Assembly: GCA_022885665.1 (NCBI GenBank)
Contig: JAGQDJ010000010.1
Span: forward strand, 310,001 to 374,000
Length of the DNA: 64,000 nucleotides
Source of the DNA: Triops longicaudatus
Taxonomy: Eukaryota > Arthropoda > Branchiopoda > Notostraca > Triopsidae
Reading direction: 5' to 3'
Shown: positions 1 to 14,100 of the stretch, piece after piece
How positions within the stretch are numbered: the first letter of the stretch is position 1
How the letters are laid out: every line of letters begins with the position of its first letter
Made by a program: the position numbers and the translations under genes
Notes under the pieces: model-generated
Database searches by the model: none
Told to the model about the DNA's origin: nothing
Seen by the model: the letters and a program-made list of their open reading frames with translations, nothing else

Positions 1-2190
1 TAAAAACGCAAAAATAGATGTAATAAATTTGAATATTTTTTTTATTTGTTTCTTATGTTAGCAAGGTTATGTTTCGTTTATGTTAGTGGCAAAGCAATTT
101 TCGAGTGATTGATTAGTTGGCAAGGGAGAAAATGAGAGAGAGCTTTGTTTCAAGGTGAAGAGAAAGCGAAAGCAAACGGAGTAGGCACAAATCAGCATCT
201 TTTTTCGATTAGTTGCCAAACCTATTGAATTTTGGATATTTCCACGTGTAGGATTATACCTGACATACGATTACCTATAGACACTCACGCGTTAAGAATG
301 TAAGAGACTGTCATGGTCTGACATCCAAGACCGAAAACCTGTTCAGCGTCACGGATGCTAATGTATGCAAGGAGTACAGTAGACCAATTTGGCTTTGTAT
401 GCAAGAAATACTCTTGTTCTGGTCGGTTTTGCCTTTTTCCTAGCGACCCATTAGTATTACATTCATATGCGCACACATTCTTTCGTACGCCAAAATGGGG
501 CCGTTTGCCAAATTAAAAAGAGGAATAAGGAACGTGCATTGGTGAGAACGCACCAAAAGGTGACTTATCACTGACGTCATCACAGCAAATACTCAACGAC
601 GCTGTTTTCTTATACATTCTGGCAGGGGATATTTCTTCAGAAAGAAATCTTGCGTCACATGACGCTATCTGGCATGATCCAAACTTAAAGTAGTATATTC
701 TTGTTTTGCGCACTTTTTTTGCGTGCTAATCTATTTTATTTAAAGTGAATGTGGAAGCAGAACATAACTCTCGAAGGCGTCTAAGCGGTGGCGCCCATAG
801 TGGTCTTATTTACATAGTAATCTTTGTCACAACTCTTGTATTATCGAAAAGTCTATTTGCTCTTGTATCACGCATTTTACTACAGAGCTTATTATACGGA
901 AATTCAGTCATATGAAAAGAAAATAATTTTTATCTAAACAGGTCTACTAATCGTTCACGTATCATTGCGATGTATTCAATAATTTTTTCAACCTTTTTCG
1001 CATACTTTAATGTTATTATCTCCTTCAGTTATCAAGTAAATTTGCAGAGTTATAGAGAACTTTAACCCTTTTCAATCCACTCAACTTATTTTACGTGAAG
1101 TTTACAATAAGGCGTATTCTTTGATGCTCTAAATCCTAAGCTATGGCAGGATGGTTAAAAGCGGGCTCAAAATTGCCGCGCGCGTAGCAAGGATACCTCA
1201 CCACGATAGCTCCCAACCCGGTTCGGTTTGCTTGGCTACCGATCAAGCAAGCCCTTGTGGGCTTATGTTTAGCTCCACCTCCCAAGGCAAACAGGCCATC
1301 AGGCGATTCGAATCCGCTTCTCCTTCTACCTAAAAATACTGTGCGCGACCGTTGGCGCATACTCAGACACGGTTCGGTGCTGGACTGGTAAAGGTCTTTG
1401 ATGTTTTTCCGTAAGCCGGCATAGCGGCGTCTGCAATCTGGACCTTACAGACAGTAGTGACGCCTGAATTTTTTGTTGTGTTCTTCTTTGTGTTTACGTC
1501 GATCAGGGTGTGGTACAGTTACGTTTTGATATTCTTAGCCCCTACCTATAACGTGGTGACTTATTTTAGTGCCTATTCTCGGACTGTTATCGTTTGTTTC
1601 CTCCCACCCTTCAAAAAAACCCTTCAGGTTTGGCCCACAAACCTGCCCGATTGACTTTTAACCTAAGGTATCGCGTTCTTTCTTATTTCACAATACCTCT
1701 AGACACTATTCCATAGCAAACTGGTTTTCTAATCACAAGTAATTAGTGCGCAGTGATTTCATACGTATTTTAAGGCTGGACAGGTATTAAAAGTGTATCG
1801 ACGCTAATAAAGTGTTACGGAACGGGTCACTTTTTAGGAACGCTGTTACACCCGTTCCATTGCTAGTTTCAGTGCTAACTGCCTTACGCTTTTCGGGTAT
1901 CGGACATAAACTGGCAGTAGCCCTTTCAAGCAGCGACTGCGAAAAAATGTCCCGTTCCAAAAACACTCCTGTAGACGCACCTTAAGCAGTTAAGGCCTTG
2001 AAAATGGCGTCTTTCGTTTCTCTATTATCCTTTTCTTTATAACTGTCGCAGTTGGGAGATGCAGACAATTATATGGATGTAGGACAAGAAGAATAAAGTA
2101 ATTGCTAGTAATCGTAATCAACCAATAAGGGCACAAGTGTCAGTTTGACTAACGTTGGATTTTCATTGTTTGTTGAACAGGAAACGGAGA
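1..2190. other. Upstream region of the NPC1-like gene
   Basis: No protein-coding exon is supported here. The last 30 bases hold a pyrimidine-rich acceptor ending in AG at 2180, followed by ten bases and the NPC1 start codon. This implies that the 5' UTR is itself spliced and that the promoter lies further upstream, in this region or outside the window. Short open frames here have no recognisable homology. The only structured element seen is a tRNA-like stretch near 1144-1315, listed separately. Confidence 0.5.
1144..1315 (+). repeat. Possible tRNA-derived (SINE-like) remnant
   Basis: From 1144 the sequence reads TGGCAGGATGGTTAAAAGCG, which resembles the A box and D-arm of a Ser/Leu tRNA. A near-perfect B-box (GATTCGAATCC) lies at 1305-1315. 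The spacing of about 160 bases is too long for an ordinary tRNA, and the T-stem contains a mismatch. A decayed tRNA-derived SINE or an interrupted tRNA pseudogene is more likely than a working tRNA. The assignment rests only on these two boxes. Confidence 0.3.
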
Positions 2191-5100
2191 ATGAAGTTAA
2201 TCATGAGTCATCTCAGAACGTGGATACTATTGGTCGTGTTGGTGACGACGACGTGGGCCGAAATTGATGTGGTAAGTCGGATCTTCATGTCTTGAGTTAC
2301 GCAGAAAAGGTGTGAGAAAATGGAAGAGGAAAAAGGGCAACCGGAAAAGACGGTGACGTCATCAGCTCATATAGGATCAAGTTACGGTGGTTTTTCAACA
2401 TCGGAAGACAGTTAATCGTGAACAGGCGGTTGGCTGTTGAGAAAAAGGCTTGGGAAAAGGAATGTTAAGGGGCCAGATGTAAGGAAGGGACTGAAAGGAT
2501 TGTCTCTTACATTCGGGGTGCGCTGAAAGACGGCTTTCTTGGTGTGAAATAAACCCGGGTGTAAGATATTTAAGAAGTGAAAAAATATTGTCTGGCATCT
2601 GATTTTTTTTTAAAGTTTTGAATCTGTAAAAAAGTAAAAATAGATTTAAGTGCTTGATTTCAAAACTTTCAAACTGGCAAACTTTCTTGAAAACAACATT
2701 AAAATGCGCTAAGGACCCGTTTTAAGGAGAAAACCTTGTAAGAGAAAAGAAACTATATTTTTGACCCGGATGTAAGAGACTACACGTTGAACTCTTTGAC
2801 AAGCGACTTGTGGAATCAACAATAGATATTTTTTATGTGACTTGGAAAGTATCTTTTCTTTTTTGATTTTGGAGAGTCTCTTACATCCGGTGTTTGATGT
2901 CAAAAAGTGAGTCGCGAAAAATGTAAAAGTTGAGTCATGGAAGGCGTGGCTTGCTTTAAAACGCTTTTCTAGAGGTGGAAAGGCAATTTTTAGATTATTT
3001 TTTCTCTATATCCATAAGAAGCCGTAGAAACGTATTTGTATACACTTCCTAGAAAAAGCCATGAAGAAATGTAGAGGCGGAATCCTGTACCATTGACGTC
3101 ACGCAAGTTTCTCATACATACCACCTGTACACATGCGCGACCTGTGTGGGTCGATATGCTTCCGCCCTTTAAAGAAATGTAGTTTCTTCTCAGGAAAATA
3201 AAAAAATGCAACAAGAAAATCTCTGCTTCGTAGACTAGTCAATAAAGTCCTTTAAAAAATCCTTAAAAATTTCCTATATTTAGCCTACAATACTGGATTC
3301 TAGAGACCATTTATAACGACCTGTAGACCTTTGAGAAGTCAAAGTGTCCATGAGTACAAAAACGTCTGATCTCAAGAGCAACGAAAATACGTTATAATGG
3401 ACTTTGCAATCAGCGATTTTTTTTGCTCAGCAGTTAGTTATAAGCGGATTTGCCAGTCATTCTATTGCTAGTTTTTACTAGAAAAAAACTGTCTCAGAAA
3501 ATGCCGATATAGAGTTGCCTCCGCTTTTATGAATATCGGTTAAGCAAATACTTAATAGCGTACTAGGCTTACAGTCCTGTTGCCCATCAAGCAAAGTAAA
3601 ATGGCTTCTGTTCAGGAGATACCATACATAATTCCTGTTTCTGAATCTATTGAATTAAAAGATTACCAACCTTTATACAATTTCGCTGAAATGAACTCTG
3701 TTTATAACTAACTTTAGTCTAGCGTCCAGGTGATAAGTGTTTACTGGTTACTAGCGAATGAAAACGTAAAGAGAAAGCGTACAATAAACTAAACTTCGTA
3801 CCATATAGTGCGCGTTTTGTCATCTTAAGGTCTACTATCCAGAATTTCATTCATCCGAGCTCGAAACGGGCTTCTTACTATTTTGGCTACTATAAATGTT
3901 CCGTTAGTCGGATCTTCTCCTCCCCTAGATGCTAATTAACCTCTGTTGGCATCCCGAAGTCTCTCGAACATTTCACCTACTGAGCCTCTTTTTCTACCTT
4001 GCCGGGGGCAATGTCTTAGCCTTGGCACCATCTCGCGTATGTTGGATGCCGTAACACTGATCGTCAAATCTCAAAATGACTAGTCACCCATATTGTAAAA
4101 ATGACACGAACATGCTTTTGTTGACTTTTGTCATTGTCGTGTGAGTTAGAGTCCTCTTTTTCGTAATTTAATTGTTTCGCGTACCGTTCTCATTCTCCTT
4201 CACCAACACCTACATAGAACCGGTTAAACTAGCCTACAGGCGTGGCTTTGTAGCCCAAGCCTGTTCTGTCTTTTACGTAATCTCCATGCTGAACTGTTGT
4301 TTCCTCTCTCTTTCTTGGCTCTCTAGCAAAGCCGTTACGGCTTTGGCCGGAAGCTGCCGTGGTACCACTTTGAAAATTATACCTTTTTATGTATTTTCAT
4401 CACTAAAGTGAGTCAGTTTAGGTAAACGTGTGTAATCATGTCACACACGTTGAGGGCTATATTTATCCACCATTCGCCCCGAAACCGCTCGAATGCGACC
4501 GTTTAACTCCAACACGATCGATCCAAAACGTGCGTCAAAAATAATAAAAAATAAAATGTAAAAATATGCACTAATAAAAATAAAATAACCAGTGCTTTGT
4601 AAATTATAACAAAGATTTCAAATAAATTACAAAGATTTCATCACCAAGGTTAGAACAGTCTACTACAAGCTAAATACCAAAATAAAAAATAAATAATAAT
4701 AAAAATAATAAGTAAAAAAATCTGGAAAAACACACAAGCGAACATTTTTATTTGGAAAAAATCCAGAAGTTTAGTTTCTTAAATTAAGTTTTATGAACAA
4801 CCCTAGTAGCACACACGTCTTTGAAAGTCTTTTAATGTATTTTATGCGTCTTGTGAACGTCTAGTGAATCTAGAGATTTAATAAACGCCCTTTTACCTAC
4901 GTGGGTAATTGTGCTGGAGTTAAAACACTGTTTCATTGTTACAAAGGATCATTTAAATTAGTCGTAAATGCTTAGGTTAATAACTTCAGGGAAATGTGTA
5001 AAAAGAGAAAATTAGCGTATCTCAGTTTCTATGAGCGATAATGACTTCAAATGTGAAAAAGTAAACAATTGTAGCTTTTATAGTACGATGCTCTTTTTGT

Positions 5101-8100
5101 TCAATGATCATTACAATTAGGATAACAGATTTGTTCGAATTTTAATGAATTTTAGCGCAATCTAAAACTACATATGATCATGTTTTACGTACTTACGGTT
5201 TTTATTCATTGCGATTTTTGCGACATTTTACTATTCTGGCATTTTTTAAGATGTTTTGTAGACAATTTCTTATAATTTATGAGTTTGCATATAATTTACA
5301 TTTTATTTATTTTTTTCGTAAATAGTAGCAATAATAAAATTTTTTTCGTAAATAGTAGCAATAATAAATTTTTTTTCGTAAATAGTTGAATAAAAATAAC
5401 ACAGTTTGTTACCTTAACTGTAAGTATGTAGTGCAGGCTAGAAAGTATTAACCTTGAAAAATAACTTGTTAGAAAATGCCTTTTTCTTGCATCGTTTTAC
5501 GAATATTTTAGTGCGGTAATGTCTACGCGTAGACTATGTCTTTCAGGAGAAAGTAAGTCAAGAGCAAGAGTTGCACAAAAATCTGACCTGCCTGAATTTT
5601 TTCCGTGAAATGTAGAGGTGTGGTCAATGTCGTTGAATAATGGTCAGCTGACACCTCGAGCGAAGGTTTTTGGAAAGTGAAAGTGAAAGTGGCCACTTTG
5701 GAAAGTCAAGTCCGTGGCCGTGATCTTCTTTTCGCGAGCAACGCTGAAGAAGGAAAATGACTTGGCGCGCATTTATCGGGAATTTGTGATCCAGCAGACC
5801 TCAATAGATTTTAAAGCTTTTGTTAAATAAAGTAAAATTTGTGAATGAAATTAAGCAATTTTCTCTAAGTTTCTAAGCTGAATTTTGGATTGTAACATTT
5901 TGGATTCAAAATTACAAATGAAAACTTTTTTAAGTAACTCAAAGTAGAAATTCAACGTATATGTCAAAATAATGGCGTCACCCTGATTAAAAATCAGGTA
6001 AAAAGAAATTTAATGAATAGATAATCTACAAATTCAGTGAGTGCATGGTCTGTAGTTTTTTGTACGTTCGGTTTTACGACGATTTGAAACCCTTCAAAAT
6101 AAATTTCGGAGCAGTCGTTATTGCAAGTACAAACAAAGGACACTTTAGAAAAGTGAAAGGAGGCTTTTTGCAGTATTAAGAAATTACCTGTACTACGGTT
6201 GGTTGGTATTGAATGTCTTATTTATTTTTATTGTGCCAAATAAAAGTTGTAAGTTACAGACGGCAACTTGAAAATTTATTGATTTTGTAGTGCCATTTTA
6301 GCTATTTTTTACCACTGAAAGTTATTCGTACTCAACGTAGCAGGTACGCACTATACAAAACAGACATTACAGGTGAAGTAAAAATGGGTGGAATGAAAGT
6401 GAGAGTGAACGCGAAAACGTGTTTCTCATCCGACAGATGGTAACGATAGACAGACTCCGCGAGTCGAATCTGAAAAAGGCCAAGGAACTGGTGGCTTGGA
6501 TTTTTTTTTGGCTAAATTTAGAAAAAAGAAGTTGTTTGTCAGGAGAAAGGACGATGGGAAAAAGACAAAAGGTGACTTTCCGATTCTCTGGATCAGTAAC
6601 GAGTTAGTCTTTGTGAGTTGGAAAAATTTTAAAATATTCCGTAGCATTTTTTTGGCGAGGAGAAACGGTTGTCCTTGGCCCATCTCTTTGTGAAATGATT
6701 TCCCTTTGAGGACCCAGTAGGGTAGGTTACGTGTAAAGGTACTAAAAAAAAACCACGCTGTGGGAGGTTTTCAAGACAATATTACGTGAACATTGTGGGC
6801 ATTTTTTGCCTCATTTTTTTGGTTGTTGGCGTATTACTAGGAAATTGTCTGGAAACTCGAGAGGAGAATAATGTGATTTTTTGTCAATTTGCTGCGTTAG
6901 TCCTTGCAGCGTGGTGGCAGATTGTGTTTTTGACACGCGAAGCGAAAGTGGTCTAGGAAATATTGAAATTGGGTGAGTAAATCAGACGAGGAAAAAACGT
7001 GCTTGAAAGCAAAAGTGGGAACTCTTAACAGTTTTTATAGAGTTTCTAAGATTTGTATTTTTGGCTACAGTGATAAAGAGGAAAGAATCATTGATTTTTG
7101 TTGTGACGTGTTTCGGAACCACAAGTGTGGTAGCCTAGATTTTGTAATTCGTGGTGGAAGTAGGAGATAGGAAATGTATGAGGCTTCATTGTTTTGACAA
7201 GGAAGATGAGGTGTGGGTGTAACTGGATTGTGTCGGTCTGTTGGTATTGAAAAGCGTTACCGGTTATGGGTGACAGAATTCTCGACTTTCTCGGTTCTCA
7301 AAGCTGCGTGGCATTGCGTAAGGATACTGTACCATTAGGACGCATAAGAAGCAATTTTTTTCTTTTTTCGTCATCCAGAGTTCCGTTCTCGATATTTGAA
7401 AAAGCTAAACCCAACTTTCGTTGCTTTTCCATGCAAAAAGGGAAGTGACAGTATCACCCGAGCTATAAAACCGTAAAAAAAAGACTTACAAAAAACATGC
7501 CATGGGTTTTTGAGTAGACGCTTTTTGCGTCCCATTTTCTCATAATGCCGTCCATTGACTTAGCATGTAAACACGTTTACGGGACGCGGGTTGAAAAGAG
7601 CTTTCAATCGAGCTAGACGCGTTTTTGTGCGTCAGCCGGTTCAGGAGTAAACGGGAATCGAATATTTTCAGTTCCCGAGGCCATGGGCGGGGCCTAAACG
7701 TTCATCAATTATTTCCGTCCCCAGTCACCTGCAAAATACCAAAAAAAAAAATCTGCAGTGACCTCCTATTGGTACTCTAGTGAAATAGTGTACTCTCTAT
7801 GACCATGCCTAAATTTTACTACTGCGTTTTCAGCACATTTTTAATTTTCCGGGTGTTTTCTTACTTTTCCAGCCGGATGAAGACGACACAGAAGTTCATC
7901 ATGACGATTTCTGGACACCGAAAGCGTCGTTACAAGCACATGATGCACCAGGACATTGTGTCTGGTACGGTACATGCGACAAAGCGGACCCGCATTGTCA
8001 CGGACAAGCTTTGAATTTTGCCTACAATGGTACCGCGAAGCCTTTGGACTTGGATTCAACCAAAGCTTTGTACGGCATCTGTCCTGAGCTTTTCCCAGCT

Positions 8101-11100
8101 GATTGGGGTAAGAAGACCTTTACTAATGATCGCAATTTGGAAAGATGTGTTCATATTCACATTTATGTGATAATTAATTTATATAATTTGTAGATCCTAA
8201 AAATCCCACTCCAGTTAACACATGTTGCGCCCCGAATCAAGTCACTGATTTGACAACTGGTTTGGGTGTCTTGCTTTCCATGGCTGGTCGGTGCCCGTCG
8301 TGTACTCGTAACCTCCGGATCCCCTTTTGTTACATGACTTGTCACCCGGAGCATTCCAAATACCTTGAGCCGCTCGATGTTCAGCAATATAGTAACAATG
8401 TTACTTTTCTTGCAAGAAAAATCTTTTTTTTTCATTTATGTTACTTTTTAATAACTTACTAACAAAAGTATTGCCGGTTTTCTCTAGATGAAACCCTAAC
8501 CATGTACGGTAGCATCAATTTCTACCTGAACGACATCTACGCTAATGGCATTTTCGAATCGTGCAAAGATGTCGTGAATCCCTCGACCAACGGACATTTC
8601 TTGGACATTATGTGCAATTCCGATGTAGAAAACTGCAACGCCCACATGTAGGAGAATTTAAGCTGGCTTGAAAGGATTTAAGTTTTAATATTTTTTGTTG
8701 ATAATGACTTGCGTCGACAGGATTTTGGATTACATGGGAGCAGATGCGGAACATCAGGGATTTTCGCCTTTCCAGATCCACTGGGCTTACAGTAACGAGA
8801 CGGAATATAATGGATACTATCCTCTTGATCCTGAATACGTTCCGTGCAGCGAAGGCATTACGGTACGTAAAAACAATCCCTATGGCCATAGTAGGTTGCA
8901 TACACTAGTGCCAACCAGTGAGTAGTAAAATTTACTAGGTAATGAAACGCGAGGAAACAACTCGTTTTTGATTTCAGATGTTGCAAATTTTACGTTACGT
9001 TAGTGCTGTGCACTCTGTATAATGAACCTTTTTAAATCGATTTCTCGGAACTGACTTTCTAATTATTGTTCATTTCGCGTTTTTGCCGATATGCAAATAC
9101 GGTCACTGTTCGATTAAAGAGCTTTCAGTCGAGCGATTCGAGAATTAACAGGAATCAAACATTTTCAGTGCCCGGAGCGATGGGCGGAGCCTAAACTTGT
9201 TCTTGACTTACCTCCGTTCCCATTCACCGGAAAAACTCCGGACAAATTCTACAACACGTTATTCTTGGTGCCCTAGTGAAATAGGATACTCACTTTTATC
9301 ACACCTACATTTTGTTGCTGCTTTTTCAGTATAAATATATTGTGTGTGTGTTTTCCTACTGTTCCAGCATGGTAAAATGGAAGATGAAGTCGTAATTTTT
9401 ATTTATTTATTTTTTAAACCAGTGAAAGGTAGTCTAGTATCATGTTGCCCGAAGCTGCGAAAATGAGGCTATTAATGAATTAATTCGATATTGGCATTCT
9501 TTTTTTTTTTTTTTTTTAATCGTAGGCGAATTCCAGTGCGTGTTCATGCGTGGATTGCTCGGGCAGTTGTCCCGTACCAGCACCACCCCCTCCTCCTGCC
9601 CCGGAATGCACTGTTGCTGGTTTGGAGTGTTTGACTTTTAGTTTGGCTGTGGTCTTCACAGTTCTCAGCGTTTTTTACCTGGCTATCACGGCTTTGGTGT
9701 CCTATCGATCCGTCAAAGGTAAGTTTGCCAGTTTCTTGAATGTCCTTTTCCGGGGGGTTTTGTCGCGTCTGGGGGATTGAAAGTTAACGGTTCTGAACGT
9801 AGCTAATAGAGAAGGTATTTGTTCATGTGGGTTGGAATGGAAATTATTTGCCCTGTAATGTGTATGCTGGATCGTGAGCCACGTGCTCTGAGGGGAAAAC
9901 GTTTGTTTTAGTGCAATAAGGGGCTTTGACATTGGCAAGTGTGCTGGGTTAGGCCAACAAAAGGGATTTTTTTATATATGCTGGGTGAGAAAAGCTACAA
10001 CTTGAGGTAAATATCGAGTTGGAACGAGTAGTTTTCAAATTGTGTCGTTTTACGCGGATGTGACGTCACCAAACCGTTAAAGTCTATAGGCGATTTCGCC
10101 TTACGCGGTACGTTTACCGTAAACTAAGATGCGTAACCAAGAATGTTCGGTTGTCCGCTGCGTGACGCTAGTCGCGTCTCGCTGAATAAGAACAAGCTGG
10201 CATCCAGAATACTGTACAAAGGTAGTTAAAAGGAGCGATCAAGCATGTTCGATTTTCAGCTCAGTGACGCTTCATAATTCGCAAGTTTGCGTTTCATGTT
10301 CCATTAGGTCTGTATTTACGATTAACAGGTTTAAGAATAGCCAACGCTTGTCCGTTCAAGCGCGGAGAATGTTCGATTCTCAACTTGCTCTTCGCATAAT
10401 TCACAGGTTGCTGCTTGGTATACCCAGTAGTATACGCTAAGTAGCGTGAAAAACTCCTGAAGTTAAATATAGGGTACTAGAAAAGTAAAGTAGTTGATAT
10501 CAGTAAATTCTCAGTACGCTTAGGCTTTCAAGCAACGAAAATTTTCGATTTAGGTGCAACCGACGCTAAAGCCTTTCATTGTTAAGCTACCTATTGCCGC
10601 ACGCTTGCGAGCATTGCAACAAAAAGTTCGATTTATTACTTCCAGGCAGTGTTTCAAGTTTCGGAGGATTCTGTAAGCGTAAACTGGTAGATCTGAAACA
10701 GTGTTAACCCGAATTTGGTTAATAGTGGCATATATAACTACTAAGAAGGAAATAAAATTGAGTATTATGACAACCATATTATTTTCAAATCGAGAAGTGT
10801 ACGTTTTCTGCTTGTTCGGTTTCCAGAATTGTCAAACTTGGATATTTTCCGCTTTAGGACAAAATTGGACGCTTAGAAGTAGTTTCACATTTCATTGCCT
10901 GTAATCTTCGATAATTTACCTCAAGATGTAGCACAAGTTTAGGATGCGGGGCTGGGATAGTGTATTTTGTAATTTATTATTCCTAATTGAGAGTCATAGA
11001 CATTAAATAAACCACGGCATGCTACGCACACCACGAACCAACCAACCAATCACACCCTAACCTTTAATTGTCGCCATTGATCACACCACGTGACCACGAC

Positions 11101-14100
11101 GTACGAACCACACACACACACATCTTCCCTCACAACATTAATCCCACTTGTCCCATTGTTCTTCGTTTTTATTTTAAACCTTGTTCATCTCACCTTGTGG
11201 TATCCCATCCCTTGAAAAAGTCCGTGATGTTTAGTAGTTTTCTTGCAATTCGAAACAAACTGATGATTCGTTGCTTGCGAAAGATAGTGTTTATTTATTA
11301 GTATTTTAATTTTTTTAATTGAGATAATTAATATGAAGTTTTGGGTAAACTGGAAATGTGGGAGGAAATCGGGAATATTGTATGTTTCATTGTTGTATCT
11401 TGTGTTGTCCCTCCGCCATTTTCTTTGTGGGGGCGTTATATTTGTTGTCTCCATCTTCGACCCACACAAAACATGCACAACCATACAGTTCCTGCGCCAT
11501 CGAGTACACCATCGCGCAGATTACGCGATACCCGTGGCGAACGCAGTAGGCGGGGCTTGGGTTTGGGCGATTTGGTGGGCCGTCGCTTGGCAGGCGTGGC
11601 ACAAGGGGGCTCCACGTCCGTGCTGGACGTGACAACCAACGTAGCAGTGGAGCGGAGGGCCGCACGGGCCGCACTAGACATCGATGACGACGAAGCGCAG
11701 CCATTGCAAGAAGCGCAGCCCGAACCGGGGAATCGTACGTTATTAAAGCAACAATGTCAACCCATATAAAGAGCATATTTGGTCTAGTTTTTGTGTGTTG
11801 GCGCTTGTTTTATGTAATATTGACCTCTTTTCATTCATATTTGGCTCCTCCTCCCCGTGACACTTTACTTTTCACCATTTCGCTTTGGACGTATTCATTT
11901 ATCTATTTTTTTTCGTGAAGCTTTAAAATATGCAGACGTCTAGGTGCATGCTGGTGGGCGGAGCTTAAGCTTCATTAAGACAGTGATGACGTTCGGACGC
12001 GACTTTAGCAAAAAGCTACGAAATTCATAAAAAAATAGCTACAGCAACAAAAACGAACGAAATTTAACGTCCCTAGTGACAAAATTGATTTTAGAGCATC
12101 AAAAAAGAGAAAAATTAATGCATGAAGGGGTGTTACATTTTCTGTGTATATTGCTTATTATTTTTATTTCGTATTGCGTTTAATTTTGGTATTTGTTTGA
12201 TTACGTGGATCGGTGTTGGGTTTTCACTTGAAAAAGTGAAAAATGTGTTGGCTAATTATGCATGGGTCGCTGGGTTGACTAACAAATGCATGGGGTGAGG
12301 AATGCTTTTGGTGTAGAAGTTAGTTGATGTTTTTGTGTTATTTTAGCCGCACGTGGATTTGAAAAAAGAAAAAGAAAAGAAGCGTAGCTAGTGGAATTAA
12401 TGAATTTTTGCGTTCTTTTAGCTTGGGGTATGACACGGAAACAAACGTTGAGGCCAACAGTGTCGAACAGTTCCTCGTTTTCGGCCGATGATGATTTGGA
12501 CGATGCATCGTGCATTGAACGCGCTGGAGCTGCCATGGAACGCGCTTTGGAGCGATTTTTTACGGCCTGGGGCACTGGTAAGACATTTTGTAGAAAAAAT
12601 GAAACTTCGTTGAATATTTTAGAACTCAAATAACGATTAGAATCAGCGTAAAAGACGTTCTACAATTTTTTCCCCTAATTTATTAATATTTAATGTATCA
12701 ATATTTGGTTTACACGTACATTGAAGTTTAATAAGTCTCTGTGTTGTATACAAATTATTCACGTTGTTGTAATTATCTGTATTTTTTAGAAAGTATGTTT
12801 AGCTTTACATAAAGTTTATTTTTGGACGACGAGTAGAATTTTAATAGAATTATATTTAACAAATACATCTTTGTTATAGATATTTCAGTTTGCAGACTTC
12901 ATTACAACCGATTAATAAATCTTTTTTACTTTTAGTGTGTGCTGGCCATCCGTTTGTTGTCTTGTTGGTGGGTTTGGCGATCGCCGTTTCGTGTACGGTG
13001 GGCATTGTGCACTTGCAAGTCACGACGGATCCCGTAGAATTGTGGGCGTCGCCAGAATCACGGTCTAGGTTGGAAAAGGAATATTTCGATGCGCAGTTTT
13101 CACCGTTTTACCGCACGGAACAGATCATCTTTGTGGCTAATGATGATATGGAGCCGGTAAAGTATTTTTTAATTTACTTACTTCATAATTTTTCTTTCAT
13201 TTATTTTTTTATTTCTGTATCAAAGTGAGCTAAAACTCTTGACTGATTTGACTATTTTCTTTTAGGGGAGAGAAATTAAAATTGTTGTAATATTTTTAGG
13301 TGGTATCTGAGAGTGGACAGACTTTTGGCCCCGTTTTCAACGCATCGTTCATGGAAACTGTGTTGAAAGTACAGCTAGCTGTTCAGAACGTGAGTATTAA
13401 CTTTAGAAAGTCTTTGGGAAGTCAGAAAAAATGAACAAATAAGTACTAGGAAACTATTTTATTAAAAAAAGATTAAAAGGTACAATTTTAACCCGTTTAG
13501 TTTTTAAACCGTAAGAGGAGCGCTACTTCGAGTTAAGATCATTTTGTCGGTGAAAAGTTGAAAAGATATAAAACTTGGTTAAAGATGAATTTCAGTAGTT
13601 GATCGAACGATGCTAATGGTGTTTTGTTTCATGTTTAGTTGATTGCTGACGATAACACCACGTTGGATGATATATGCTTCAAACCAATGGGCCCGGATAG
13701 TTCTTGTGCTGTTCAAAGTGCGATGGGATGGTGGCAGTCCAATCCGGATACTTTGCAGAAGGTGTACGAATTAGATGACAAGAAATATACGTACTTGGAC
13801 CATGCTGATTACTGTATCAAGTAAAACAACATTATCCATCTCTATTTTTGGTACTCCCTTTTTGTGGATTCTGTTTTTTCTTGTTCACTTTGTTTTGTTA
13901 CTTTGAAGTTGAGAAAATCGTAGCGAAATACGTGTTTTTAACTGTGTGGAGAAATTATTTCTTGATATAGTGCACTGTGTTGATCTCAATATAAGTTTTA
14001 TTGCAGATTTTTATTGATTTGCCTGGTTGTGTCTGTTTCAGAAACCCATTGATGACTGCCGACTCGCATTTTGACCAAGTGTCGTGCTTGGCCGAATGGG

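Larger units (their letters stand above)
2272..7872 (+). other. NPC1 intron 1 (5.6 kb)
   Basis: This is by far the longest NPC1 intron. It begins with a good donor (GTAAGT) after the signal-peptide exon and ends in a pyrimidine-rich acceptor. Short open frames in it resemble no protein I know. It holds a 30-base tandem repeat near 5.3 kb, and its last 280 bases are a copy of a repeat also found in introns 5 and 12. First introns of this size often carry regulatory elements, but I can point to none. Confidence 0.75.

Noticed and set aside
11341..11769. 142-codon plus-strand frame as a separate gene
   Set aside because: Only its later part is coding, as NPC1 exon 7 between an acceptor at 11488 and a donor at 11735.
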